DNA of 64,000 bases from Desulfobacterales bacterium (GTDB taxonomy: Bacteria > Desulfobacterota > Desulfobacteria > Desulfobacterales > JAHEIW01). Shown here piece by piece: positions 15,209 through 23,217 of this stretch. Made by a program: the position numbers and the translations under genes. The stretch spans positions 1 through 64,000 of the forward strand of contig JAQYWI010000003.1 of assembly GCA_030145015.1 (NCBI GenBank). Direction: 5' to 3'. Below the pieces are notes generated by a model. The model was not told the DNA's origin. It saw only the letters and a program-made list of their open reading frames with translations, and did not search any database. Position 1 is the stretch's first letter. Each line of letters starts with the position of its first letter.

Positions 15209-16690
15209 CTATTCTATAATCGTTAACTGTACCTTTCCAATGACACCCATTAAGTCCAGCTGCTGTTTAGGAGAGCCGGTTGTAAAACGCAGGTGGCTGA
15301 CGTCGGCCGGCAGCTGACCGAAAAGGGAGTCGGCGGTGATCCACTGCCCGAGATACATCAGATTCCAGGCATGATAGTAAAATCGGCCCTTTAAATACAC
15401 CAGGCCGGCCTCAATCCGGGTGGGAATTCCGGCTGCGCGGCCCAGGGCCGCCAGCAAGACGGCGTGTTCATTGCAATCACCCACACGATGTTCAAGGGTG
15501 GAAAGTGCGTCGGGCAGTGAAAGAACCGGCCGCTTTTCAATATGGGTGTGCACCCAATTCAGCAGTTTTTCGGCCCGTGTTAAGGGGGTGGCATCGGGGT
15601 CATCTTTTAGAATTTCCTGCGCCAGAGCCCGGATTTTTTGATGGTCGGACTGGATAAAGGGACCGGGCTTTAAAAATATTTTTTCCAATGCCGCCAGATT
15701 TTCAGGCTTAAGTTCAACGGCCAGATTTGACAGCTTTTCTTTTTGAACGGTCAGAACCTGTCCCTTAAATGTTTGTCTGCCGCCCTGGAGCCGAACATTT
15801 TTGGATGATATTCCCTGGATTTTAATCTTCAGCACGTCAAGTGCTTTGACGTTTTCAAGCGTGATGTTGGAGGCCACCGAGGCAATCTTTGTAAGATCCT
15901 GGCTCGATTCAATGGCCAGCCCGTCAAGGGCATCCTTGCGGTCCGTTTTTATCAAACTGATCCCCAAAATCCCCTTTTCCTTTAAGATGTCACCTTTTTT
16001 TCCAATCCAGGCCAGCTGAGATGCACCCTTAAAATTCAGGGAGACTTTTGTGGCCAGCTGGTTGAATCCCCTGATATCAACGAGTTCCTCGCCGATAACT
16101 TCCACAATTACAGCGGCCTGGCCCATTGAACCCGGATCGAATATATTGAAAACATATTTGTCACCGGGCTTCAGATCAGTGGCCGCAATCGCATCCATAA
16201 TTCCGTTGAACAGGTAGGGTTTATCTTTGATCGGAATATCCAGACTGCGGCTGGAACCGGCACTTGCGGTTGTCACATGCAGTGTATTTCCGACAACCTT
16301 GCCCCGGACACCAAAGTGAAATCGACCCGAACTGATTTCAAAATCAAGCTCCTGAAGGGTAAAATCGGCATTAAGGCGGCTTTTGGTATTCAGGTTGATA
16401 TCCTGAATCATACCCATTGTGTTTATGCGCATATAAACCGTTTCGGTCAGGCCATATCCGGTTGTATCCGTATAAAATCGGGTGTGGGAAAAGCCGATTT
16501 TGCGTTCGTTTTGGAAAATATTCATCCAGGTGTCGCGCTCAGAGACCGCATTGATGGATTCAATGGATAGGGTTTGAGGGTGGGATAATATTCTTTCCAA
16601 TATTCCCAGGCGAATGATGAAAAGGACTGCAAAAGTCAAGGTAAAAATACTGCCGGCAATCCAGAATGTCCTAATTTTGTGGATGGTCAT
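15209..16690 (-). CDS. Transglutaminase-like (papain-fold) membrane-anchored protein
   Basis: About 493 residues from the ATG at 16690; a TTG at 16726 would add 12. An N-terminal hydrophobic anchor (IAGSIFTLTFAVLFIIRLGIL) precedes a long beta-rich region. The C-terminal transglutaminase-like core has the triad Cys in RVGDCNEHAVL, His in FYYHAWNLMY and Asp in WITADSLFGQ. It would face the periplasm. Such proteins act as proteases or crosslinkers; the substrate is unknown. Same strand as the ABC exporter that follows. Confidence 0.75.
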   Translation of the reverse strand: MTIHKIRTFWIAGSIFTLTFAVLFIIRLGILERILSHPQTLSIESINAVSERDTWMNIFQNERKIGFSHTRFYTDTTGYGLTETVYMRINTMGMIQDINLNTKSRLNADFTLQELDFEISSGRFHFGVRGKVVGNTLHVTTASAGSSRSLDIPIKDKPYLFNGIMDAIAATDLKPGDKYVFNIFDPGSMGQAAVIVEVIGEELVDIRGFNQLATKVSLNFKGASQLAWIGKKGDILKEKGILGISLIKTDRKDALDGLAIESSQDLTKIASVASNITLENVKALDVLKIKIQGISSKNVRLQGGRQTFKGQVLTVQKEKLSNLAVELKPENLAALEKIFLKPGPFIQSDHQKIRALAQEILKDDPDATPLTRAEKLLNWVHTHIEKRPVLSLPDALSTLEHRVGDCNEHAVLLAALGRAAGIPTRIEAGLVYLKGRFYYHAWNLMYLGQWITADSLFGQLPADVSHLRFTTGSPKQQLDLMGVIGKVQLTIIE

Positions 16691-16824
16691 ATTTAAAATT
16701 GTAAATGATGACCGCTGACCTGTCAAATTTAGTTGGACTCATAATCGGAGATTTTGCCATGGAATATGCAGGCGGTTCATGATATGGGCTGGTAAAACGC
16801 GGTTGTGCGAAAGGAAGGATTGAT

Positions 16825-17169
16825 ATGGTATCAATAAAGGACCTTGGCGCTTTGCCTGTTGCGAATTACGATCCCGATCGCAAAGGAATATTTATTCATA
16901 AAAATGAACTAAATGACAGCAGCTTCAAAGTGGGCGACCGGTTTTCTATAAAAGTGGGTAAACAGGATTTATTTGCCATTTCCATTGTCATAGACGATAA
17001 AGGTGATATCGTCTATGATAAAAATGGGATCTTTATCGAACGAACCCGCAGGATCGACATTTTGCTGGGCGGCATTTTTGATGAATATGTTCTTTATATC
17101 GAATCCGATACACCGGGATCCATAAAATTAAGGCCCCTGGAAGCGGTGATGAAAGATAATTACATGTAG
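16825..17169 (+). CDS. Conserved-looking small protein of unknown function
   Basis: A 114-residue protein, rich in alternating beta residues, with no signal peptide or membrane segment and no cysteines. It starts MVSIKDLGALPVANYDP; the phrase FKVGDRFSIKVGKQD suggests a small beta-barrel. I do not recognise the family. AAAGGAAGG lies upstream of the ATG. It is followed after 13 bases by the TIGR04076-like gene and then a DUF169 gene, so the three are probably one operon. Confidence 0.65.
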   Translation: MVSIKDLGALPVANYDPDRKGIFIHKNELNDSSFKVGDRFSIKVGKQDLFAISIVIDDKGDIVYDKNGIFIERTRRIDILLGGIFDEYVLYIESDTPGSIKLRPLEAVMKDNYM

Positions 17170-17182
17170 AGGAGGAATGAAA

Positions 17183-17461
17183 ATGGCACAGGACCCCAAA
17201 ATCGGCTATGAAGTAAAAGCCACTATATTAGGTGTAAAAGGTGAATGCAGTGCCGGTCATCAGGAGGGCGAAAGCATTGAGATCAGCTGCCACAATCCGG
17301 CAGGTTTATGCGGCTGGTTTTACAATGATATTTTCCCCAGTCTGCAAACGTTTCAATTCGGCGGCAGTCTGCCGTGGTGGGAAGGAGACACGATTCAATT
17401 GCAATGCCCGGACCCTGTTAATCTTGTTACCATCCAATTAGAACGCTCCAGGCGAACTTAA
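17183..17461 (+). CDS. TIGR04076 family protein
   Basis: About 92 residues. It matches the TIGR04076 pattern: a start YEVKATILGVKGECSAGHQEGE, a central GLCGWFYNDIFPSLQTFQFGGSLPWW, and an end CPDPVNLVTIQLERS. Four cysteines (in GECSAGH, ISCHN, GLCGW and QCPDP) may bind metal. The ATG at 17183 has AGGAGG (17170-17175) at a good distance; the ATG at 17177 is too close. Function is unknown; the family is common in strict anaerobes and often near redox genes. Confidence 0.75.
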   Translation: MAQDPKIGYEVKATILGVKGECSAGHQEGESIEISCHNPAGLCGWFYNDIFPSLQTFQFGGSLPWWEGDTIQLQCPDPVNLVTIQLERSRRT

Positions 17462-17474
17462 AAGGAGGTTTGAG

Positions 17475-18299
17475 ATGGAGAGTAAAATTGCGAACGCCAT
17501 TTCTCTTAACTATCAACCGGTCGCATTGATCTGGTCTGATGAAAAACCAGCGGAAGCCATGCAGTTTAAGCAGGGAAAATGGGGCTGCATCATGTGGCTG
17601 GCCGCCAGTGCAGCCAAGGGCAAAGCGGCTGCCTGTGATCGCAAAACCTTCGGTTGCTTTGGCGGCGGCGTCGGTATGGGCTTTGGTGATCAGTATGTTA
17701 ATTTCCCCGGAGGGAAAGATTGCTTTTGCCATTTTCTTTCTTGCGGCAACGAACAGTGGGAGCAGGGGCGCCAGGCGGCCGAGAAGGTAAAACCCTTTTT
17801 ACGAAAAGAGTCTTATGACAATTTTGTTTGCGGTGAACGCTACATCAAGACCCCGGAGCAGGTTCATCAGTTTATTGAAAACTTACCGATAACCGACATC
17901 CCGGCTGAATATGTAATTTTTAAGCCGCTTGCCGACATTGATCCGCAACAGGAAACACCCCGGGTAATCGTCTTCTTTGCAGATCCCGATCAATTATCGG
18001 CTCTGGTGGTATTGGCCAATTACGATCGACAGGACAATCATAACGTCATTATCCCTTATGCCGCCGGATGCCAGACCATCGGCCTCTATCCATACGAGGA
18101 GGCCAAAGCTGAAAAGCAAAGAGCCGTTGTGGGGCTAACTGATCTTTCGGCCCGCGTCTCCATACGCAAACTGCTTCAAGACCACCTGATGACCTTTGCG
18201 GTACCGCTGGCGATGTTTGAAGAAATGGAACGCAATGTTGCCGACTCATTCCTTGAGCGGCCAACATGGCAGGCACTGCTTAAGACCAAAAGAGACTAG
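17475..18299 (+). CDS. DUF169 family protein
   Basis: A 274-residue protein with DUF169 landmarks: the start LNYQPVALIWSDEKP, a cysteine-rich first half (GCIMWLAASAAKGKAAACD, FGCFGGGVGMGFGD, DCFCHFLSCGN), and the middle YVIFKPLADID. The conserved cysteines suggest metal or Fe-S binding, but the role is unknown. AAAGGAGG precedes the ATG. It is the last gene of the three-gene set. Its TAG stop (18297-18299) is also the first three bases of the family E repeat. Confidence 0.8.
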   Translation: MESKIANAISLNYQPVALIWSDEKPAEAMQFKQGKWGCIMWLAASAAKGKAAACDRKTFGCFGGGVGMGFGDQYVNFPGGKDCFCHFLSCGNEQWEQGRQAAEKVKPFLRKESYDNFVCGERYIKTPEQVHQFIENLPITDIPAEYVIFKPLADIDPQQETPRVIVFFADPDQLSALVVLANYDRQDNHNVIIPYAAGCQTIGLYPYEEAKAEKQRAVVGLTDLSARVSIRKLLQDHLMTFAVPLAMFEEMERNVADSFLERPTWQALLKTKRD

Positions 18300-18603
18300 A
18301 ACCTATCTCAATCCGCCGGCGGATTAACACCCAATGGTAAAGTTTTAAACCTATAAAAAGTGCTGATAACAGCAAGTGCGCTAAAGTGACAAGTGAACTA
18401 AAGTGACTAAAGTTAAGGAATTCTGCCCGTCGAGAGCCTCCCTTCGAGAGCCTCAGGGTCTATCGACTGGGTCGAACGACCAATTTTATTAAAAGATGGA
18501 GCGCGAGCGACGCCATAACTTTAGGCACTTCTAACGTTAGAGCACCTTGGGAACTTTTTTTCTCTGTCTTCCAAGATGAACTGCTAATTTTGAGATAGGT
18601 TTA
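18297..18603. repeat. Family E palindromic element, copy 1, with a family B element inside
   Basis: The left end TAGAACCTATCTCAA (18297-18311) faces the right end TTTTGAGATAGGTTTA (18588-18603). The TAG is the stop codon of the DUF169 gene. A perfect palindrome AATCCGCCGGCGGATT lies at 18310-18325. A family B repeat (18374-18530) sits inside, so the 325-base gap before the next gene is a nested set of repeats. Confidence 0.65.
18374..18530. repeat. Family B palindromic repeat, copy 2
   Basis: The left part AAGTGCGCTAAAGTGAC..GACTAAAGTTAAGGAATTCTG and the right part AAAAGATGGAGCG..CCATAACTTTAGGCACTT match copies 1 and 3. The centre carries two GAGAGCCTC words (GAGAGCCTCCCTTC then GAGAGCCTCAGG) and a GTCGAACGAC word, shared with copy 3 but absent from copy 1. 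Confidence 0.7.
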
Positions 18604-18624
18604 AATAATTCTGCGGAGCAGAAA

Positions 18625-19713
18625 TTGGCAAAAATCGTTTACGGCTTATCCGGTGAGGGTTCGGGCCACTCTTCCAGGTCCCGGGAGATGCTTACCCATC
18701 TCGAGGATCTGGGCCACCAATTAATAGTGGTCAGCTACGATCGCGGTTACGCTAACCTTAAAGACGATTTTGATGTGTTTGAGACCGAAGGGCTTCATAT
18801 TGCCAGCCTCGATAACCGTGTCTCGCGGGTTAAAACTTTTACCGATAATTTGCAGCGTTTGCCCAAAGGCCATAAAAAACTTCAGATGCTGCGCAAGGAT
18901 GTTTTTAAGAAGTTTCAACCCGACTGCGTCATTACCGATTTTGAGCCCATGACCGCTTACCTCGCCAATCACTATGACCTGCCGTTGATTACCATCGATA
19001 ACCAGCACCGGCTGCGTTATATGTCCTATCCTTGTCCGGCCCATCTTCAAACAGAACGCAGGATGACGACCGCAATCATCAGAGCCATGGTGCCGCGACC
19101 CGATGTTTCATTGGTAACGACTTTTTATTATGGCGAGCCAAAAAATGAGCGAACATTTTTCTTTCCGCCGATTCTGCGCCAAGAAGTATTATCGCTTCAG
19201 CCATTTTTCGGCGAACATATCCTGGTCTATCTAACCAGCGGGTTCGAAACTTTTCTTAAAAGATTAAAATCTTTTAACCGCGAATCTTTTATTATTTATG
19301 GGGCCGATCGAGACTGTTCTGACGGGCACATGACTTTCAAGGCTTTCAGCAAACAGGGTTTTCTCAACGATCTGGCATCCTGCAAAGCCGTTATGGCCAC
19401 GGCCGGCTTTACCCTGATGACCGAATCTTTTTACCTGCGCAAACCTTACCTGGCGCTGCCCATGCGCGGCCAGTTTGAACAGGAAATCAATGCTTTTCTA
19501 CTGGCACGCTTAAAATACGGTATCAATTTAAGACGGACAAACTCAGAGACGGTTGGGCACTTTCTGTACCGCTTGCCCGATTTTGTCGAAAACCTGAAAA
19601 CTTATCAGGCCCGCGACAATAGCGCCATCAAAGCCCGGCTCGCTGAACTTCTGGATGATAATTGCGCACTTGCAAAGGATTTTCACCGCAAACGGGCGCG
19701 ACTGACTGGGTGA
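18625..19713 (+). CDS. Glycosyltransferase of the MJ1255/VC2487 (TIGR00661-like) type
   Basis: A 362-residue GT-B-like protein. It opens KIVYGLSGEGSGHSSRSREML, the glycine-rich start of this family, with PDCVITDFEPMTAYLA and ITIDNQHR in the first domain. The second domain has HILVYLTSG and SCKAVMATAGFTLMTESFYLRKPYLALPMRGQFEQEINA, which corresponds to the nucleotide-sugar binding region of MurG-like enzymes. The start is TTG with GCGGAG eight bases upstream. Likely a cytosolic glycosyl transfer; acceptor unknown. A series of hairpins follows the gene. Confidence 0.7.
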   Translation: MAKIVYGLSGEGSGHSSRSREMLTHLEDLGHQLIVVSYDRGYANLKDDFDVFETEGLHIASLDNRVSRVKTFTDNLQRLPKGHKKLQMLRKDVFKKFQPDCVITDFEPMTAYLANHYDLPLITIDNQHRLRYMSYPCPAHLQTERRMTTAIIRAMVPRPDVSLVTTFYYGEPKNERTFFFPPILRQEVLSLQPFFGEHILVYLTSGFETFLKRLKSFNRESFIIYGADRDCSDGHMTFKAFSKQGFLNDLASCKAVMATAGFTLMTESFYLRKPYLALPMRGQFEQEINAFLLARLKYGINLRRTNSETVGHFLYRLPDFVENLKTYQARDNSAIKARLAELLDDNCALAKDFHRKRARLTG

Positions 19714-19718
19714 TTTCA

Positions 19719-19834
19719 AACCGGGTGCTTTGCACCCGGTTACACCGTGTTACTTGCACCGATTAAGGCACTGCCGTGCCTTTGTATTTTCACGCTTATG
19801 GCGGAAAAATCCTAGCCACCCGCTCTGCGGGTGG
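19719..19834. repeat. Three successive short-loop hairpins
   Basis: CCGGGTGC-TTT-GCACCCGG (19721-19738, extended by AA/TT), AAGGCAC-TGCC-GTGCCTT (19765-19782) and CCACCCGC-TCT-GCGGGTGG (19816-19834). None has a clear T-run after it, apart from TTTGTATTTT after the second. The short-loop style resembles the array at 11439-11602. They may end transcription or stabilise the 3' end of the glycosyltransferase message. Confidence 0.6.
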
Positions 19835-19910
19835 TCGGTGACTCCCTGAGGAAATACAATTCAGGGCAACGTCTCAAGAAAACGACTGACAAAATAAAAG
19901 GAGGCCGGCT

Positions 19911-20666
19911 GTGTTAAGGAAAACCAGTTATCGGTTGGTGGCGGTTGCAATTATTTTTTCAATGCTGGCGATGGCAGGCTGTGCCACGACCATCGAGCGT
20001 AAAACCGTGAAAACCATAGAGCCGCCGCCGGCAGAAATCGCCTCATCTGATGGCTGGTGGTATGCCCGCTTTCGCATGCAATGGCCACAGGAAGAGGAGC
20101 CGTCCTGGCATACGGATTTACTTATGGCCCATAAAGTCGTGGCGCCGGTTCTCTTAAAATACAAAGATCGTATTCGTCTCTGGCGGTTTCACCGCCGGGC
20201 AGCCCGGGATGACGCCGGCCATCAGTTCAGCTTTATTTTCTATGCTTCAGCAGAAACCGCCTATCAGGTCCTTGCGATGTTGCGCTCAAATGCGTTGTTA
20301 ATAGAAATGGCGTATGCCGGCAGGATCATTGAAGAAGTGTATGATAATCCGGACAGGATCGCCAAACCCCGAATCAAAGATACCAGTGATCCAAGCTGGC
20401 CTTCTTCAGTCCAAAAGAGCTGGCCCTATTTCATTATGGGGGCCAGTCAGATGTGGCTGAATTTAATTACCGAAACCGTTGCAGACATGCCGACCGCTGA
20501 CACCGCTTTATCACTTGACGAATATGAGGAATTTTACAAAGAAGTAAATACCACCATTACCTCATTGTGGGCGAACGACGGCCGCCACGCATTTTTGCAT
20601 CATTTAAACGCTTTATTCGGATACAAGCCGGTCATCTTTTATGAAAAACGGATGCTGAAATTTTAG
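19911..20666 (+). CDS. Hypothetical lipoprotein
   Basis: A 251-residue protein with a lipoprotein signal: a hydrophobic run ending LAMAGC, the cysteine being about residue 24. The GTG start follows AAGGAGG. The mature part has many aromatic residues (SDGWWYARFRMQWPQEEEP) and no family that I recognise. It should be attached to a membrane facing the periplasm. The amidohydrolase gene follows after 32 bases and may be co-transcribed. Confidence 0.65.
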   Translation: MLRKTSYRLVAVAIIFSMLAMAGCATTIERKTVKTIEPPPAEIASSDGWWYARFRMQWPQEEEPSWHTDLLMAHKVVAPVLLKYKDRIRLWRFHRRAARDDAGHQFSFIFYASAETAYQVLAMLRSNALLIEMAYAGRIIEEVYDNPDRIAKPRIKDTSDPSWPSSVQKSWPYFIMGASQMWLNLITETVADMPTADTALSLDEYEEFYKEVNTTITSLWANDGRHAFLHHLNALFGYKPVIFYEKRMLKF

Positions 20667-20698
20667 TTTCGTTGATATGAACCCGATGAGGAGATGCT

Positions 20699-21844
20699 AT
20701 GAACTGCACATTCGCAAAAACGATCTATACCGGAAAAAAGGTCGTCTCTAACGCCTATCTTCTATTTAATGGTAAAAAAATTGTCGCCGTCTCAAAATCA
20801 AAAAAAGGCCGCCAGATCGGCAAATTTAACGTGCTGACGCCGGCCTTTATTGATCCTCACAGCCATATCGGCATGGAACGCGCCGGCGAGCCCAGTACTG
20901 AAGGCGAGGCCAATGAGCAGCAGGATTCCATTCTGGCATTGACGGATGCATTGGATTCGATTCAAATGGACGACAAGGCCTTGCAGGATGCGGTACAAAT
21001 GGGTGTGCTGTATTCATGTGTAATGCCGGGCAGCGGGAATATCATTGGCGGCCTTTCAGCGGTGATCCGCAATTACGCCGGGTCCAGCACAGAGGCCTTA
21101 ATTACCCGTGCCGGTTTAAAGGGGGCGTTTGGATTTAATCCTATGAAAACAAAAGCCTGGAAGGGAAAGCGCCCCACCACCCGTATGGGGGCGCTTGCCA
21201 TGCTGCGCAGTCGCCTGGATGAGGTGCGGCAGAAAATACAAAAACACCGTCGCGCCCGGGGCGGTAAAAAGGATGATATCCGCTTTTCGGCCGAAGATAA
21301 AGTCCTGCGGGATTTACTGGGCCGCAAAATTCGCCTGCGCGCCCACGTCCATAAAATCGACGATATTGCCGCACTTTTGCGGTTGGTCGACGAATTTAAA
21401 ATTAATGTCAGCGTCGATCACGCCGGCGATGTTTACCAACCGGAGATTTTCCGGGAATTAAAAAAGAGAAAAATTCCGGTTGTTTACGGTCCGATTGATT
21501 CTTTCGCCTATAAAGTGGAACTCAAGCATGAAGACTGGCGCAATGTGCGTTACCTGTTGGAATCCGGGGTGGAATATGGCCTCATGACGGATCATCCGGT
21601 AACCCTTGCGCGCCAGCTATTGCTGCAAACGCGCTGGTTTTTGCGAGCCGGCCTATCCAAGCAACAGGCGATTGAATTGCTTTCGCTCCGGAACTCGAAA
21701 ATCCTGGGTCTTGACGACCGTCTCGGCACACTCGAAAAAGGCAAATGGGCGTCTTTTATTGGCTGGAACGGAGATCCTTTTGATCTGGCCAGTTATCCGG
21801 TAGCGGTTTACGGGGAGGGGGAACTGCTTTATTCTGCGTCGTAA
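20699..21844 (+). CDS. Amidohydrolase family protein (imidazolonepropionase-like)
   Basis: A 381-residue metal-dependent hydrolase. The metal-binding HxH is in FIDPHSHIGMERAGEP, then LRAHVHKIDD and SVDHAGD give further histidines, and the late aspartate is in YGLMTDHPVT. The N-terminal beta sandwich (MNCTFAKTIYTGKKVVSNAYLLFNGKKIVAV) is typical. These enzymes hydrolyse amide or cyclic amide bonds; the substrate is unknown. GAGGAG precedes the ATG. No signal peptide. Confidence 0.8.
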   Translation: MNCTFAKTIYTGKKVVSNAYLLFNGKKIVAVSKSKKGRQIGKFNVLTPAFIDPHSHIGMERAGEPSTEGEANEQQDSILALTDALDSIQMDDKALQDAVQMGVLYSCVMPGSGNIIGGLSAVIRNYAGSSTEALITRAGLKGAFGFNPMKTKAWKGKRPTTRMGALAMLRSRLDEVRQKIQKHRRARGGKKDDIRFSAEDKVLRDLLGRKIRLRAHVHKIDDIAALLRLVDEFKINVSVDHAGDVYQPEIFRELKKRKIPVVYGPIDSFAYKVELKHEDWRNVRYLLESGVEYGLMTDHPVTLARQLLLQTRWFLRAGLSKQQAIELLSLRNSKILGLDDRLGTLEKGKWASFIGWNGDPFDLASYPVAVYGEGELLYSAS

Positions 21845-21883
21845 TGATGCCGGTGGCCTTTTAATCAGTCACATTGCTAGAAT

Positions 21884-22062
21884 TAGGTGTCAGGTTTCAG
21901 TTCCCGGGTTCAGGGTTTAAAGGTTCAGGGTTCTGGGTTTTTGGCAGCCGCAGAGGGCTGCCCTACGGTCCGGTTTTCATCTGTCACTTGACCTCCGAAA
22001 TCTGTCTTTTGTTAGTTAACCTGTGAACCTCTGAACCTTGAACCCTGAACCTCTGAAAAATT
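21884..22062. repeat. Family D repeat, copy 1
   Basis: TAGGTGTCAGG..TTCCCGGGTTCAG.. followed by GGCTGCCC, CGGTCCGGTTTTCATC and TCTGTCTTTTGTTAGTTAAC. The opposite orientation of the same series occurs at 47250-47404. An inner hairpin GGCAGCC/GGCTGCC (about 21943-21962) and CTGAACCTTGAACCCTGAAC arms add more symmetry. It fills most of the 287-base gap after the amidohydrolase. Confidence 0.6.
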
Positions 22063-22131
22063 TGTAAACAAATTAAAGAAGTTAAGCGTCTGTAAATTTG
22101 AAAGACTAAATGATCAACGGAGGAGCAGAAT

Positions 22132-22287
22132 ATGCCCGATCATGATAAACGCGTGGCTTTGGTGACCGGTGCCAACCGGGGCATCGGGTATGCGATCAGC
22201 CGACCGCACTCGGATGATTTTCGGTGTTGCAAATGCGATATGGATGGATATAATATTGATAATAAAAATCCTAGACTCCGGTTTTAG
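22132..22287 (+). pseudogene. Short-chain dehydrogenase remnant (N-terminus only)
   Basis: A 51-codon frame begins MPDHDKRVALVTGANRGIGY, the Rossmann TGxxxGIG start of short-chain dehydrogenases, with a strong GGAGGAG site before it. After about 24 codons (AISR) homology stops and the frame runs into unrelated codons ending in TAG at 22287. The rest of the roughly 250-residue enzyme is missing, so this is a deletion remnant whose ribosome site survives. The next gene starts 13 bases later. Confidence 0.6.
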
Positions 22288-22300
22288 AAAGGAGGATCGT

Positions 22301-22846
22301 ATGGGAAAACATTATCAACGTGTTATGGGATTTGTAATGCTTATCTTTGTGGCTGGTTTCATGGTGGGCACCGCGTGTGCTGCCGAAGAAAAAAATATGA
22401 AAGGTTGGGAGCTAGGCAGCTCCTATAACAGCCACTACGACGCCAAAGAATTTGAGTATTTCAGAGCCTGGGTAATCGGGTTCAAAGAAGAGCCGCCCAT
22501 GGAGGGTATGTCGCCGGCCACGATTATGATTGTGAAGGATGGGGAAGATCTCATCGATGTGCACCTTTGTCCGACCTGGTTTGCCAAACCCGAGGATGTC
22601 GGCGTGAAAAAAGGCGATCGGGTTAAAATAAAAGGCGTTTGGGCAGAGATCGATGAAAAAGATGTATTTATGATGTCAAAGGTCAAAAAGGGCGATTTTT
22701 TTGAATTTAAGGTTCGTTTAACCAGCAACGGCAAACCGCTTTGGACCATGAGCAAAGAGGAACTTGCCTGGGAGCGACTTCCGGACGAAGAAAAAAAAGC
22801 ACGAATCGCAAAAGGGGAAGGACCACCAGGAACGAAATCTCAATAA
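22301..22846 (+). CDS. Exported protein of unknown function
   Basis: A 181-residue protein from the ATG at 22301, which has GAAAGGAGG just upstream; a longer in-frame reading from 22169 crosses the dehydrogenase remnant and is not credible. Signal peptide: GKHYQRVMGFVMLIFVAGFMV then CAAEEKN, with cleavage near residue 26. The mature part reads ATIMIVKDGEDLIDVHLCPTW and GVKKGDRVKIKGVWAEIDEKDVFMMSKVKKG, the style of a small OB-fold (periplasmic DNA/metal-binding-like) domain. Function unknown. Confidence 0.7.
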   Translation: MGKHYQRVMGFVMLIFVAGFMVGTACAAEEKNMKGWELGSSYNSHYDAKEFEYFRAWVIGFKEEPPMEGMSPATIMIVKDGEDLIDVHLCPTWFAKPEDVGVKKGDRVKIKGVWAEIDEKDVFMMSKVKKGDFFEFKVRLTSNGKPLWTMSKEELAWERLPDEEKKARIAKGEGPPGTKSQ

Positions 22847-22926
22847 AAAATAGAAACGATGGCGAACCGAGAATGGAATCCCGGTGAGTTGCTCGAACTT
22901 GCCGGGATTTTATCTTCAATAATTCA

Positions 22927-23091
22927 ATGGACGGCCCCCTTCACCCCGCACTTTTTTCCCTCAATATGCTGCTGGGAACTTATTCCGAACAGCAGTTAGT
23001 GGATATGTTGGCGGAAGCCGGCCTAAAGGACATTCAAGGCTTACCAGTTCAAACCCCCTACGATTCCGGTCTCATCACAGGTATTGTATAA
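22927..23091 (+). pseudogene. Methyltransferase C-terminal remnant
   Basis: A 54-codon frame reads HPALFSLNMLLGTYSEQQLV then DMLAEAGLKDIQGLP, which resembles the end of AdoMet-dependent O-methyltransferases (FxLNML...ExxxxLxxAGF). The AdoMet-binding part is absent and a stop codon lies in frame at 22885. No ribosome site. It probably marks a decayed gene in the 371-base gap 22847-23217; nothing else was seen there. Confidence 0.45.
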
Positions 23092-23217
23092 TTTCCAAAA
23101 CTGGTTTTTCATCTAATGCGCGATATTTTTCTATCCAAACCTTGACAATTGGTTGGGTTGATGCTTTCTTTCAGGGTTTGAAATTGAAGAGGCCCGCTAC
23201 CGGGGAGCGGCGGGAAA

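Noticed and set aside
22169..22300. Extended N-terminus of the exported protein at 22301
   Set aside because: It would place 44 unrelated residues before a signal peptide; the ATG at 22301 has a strong ribosome site.
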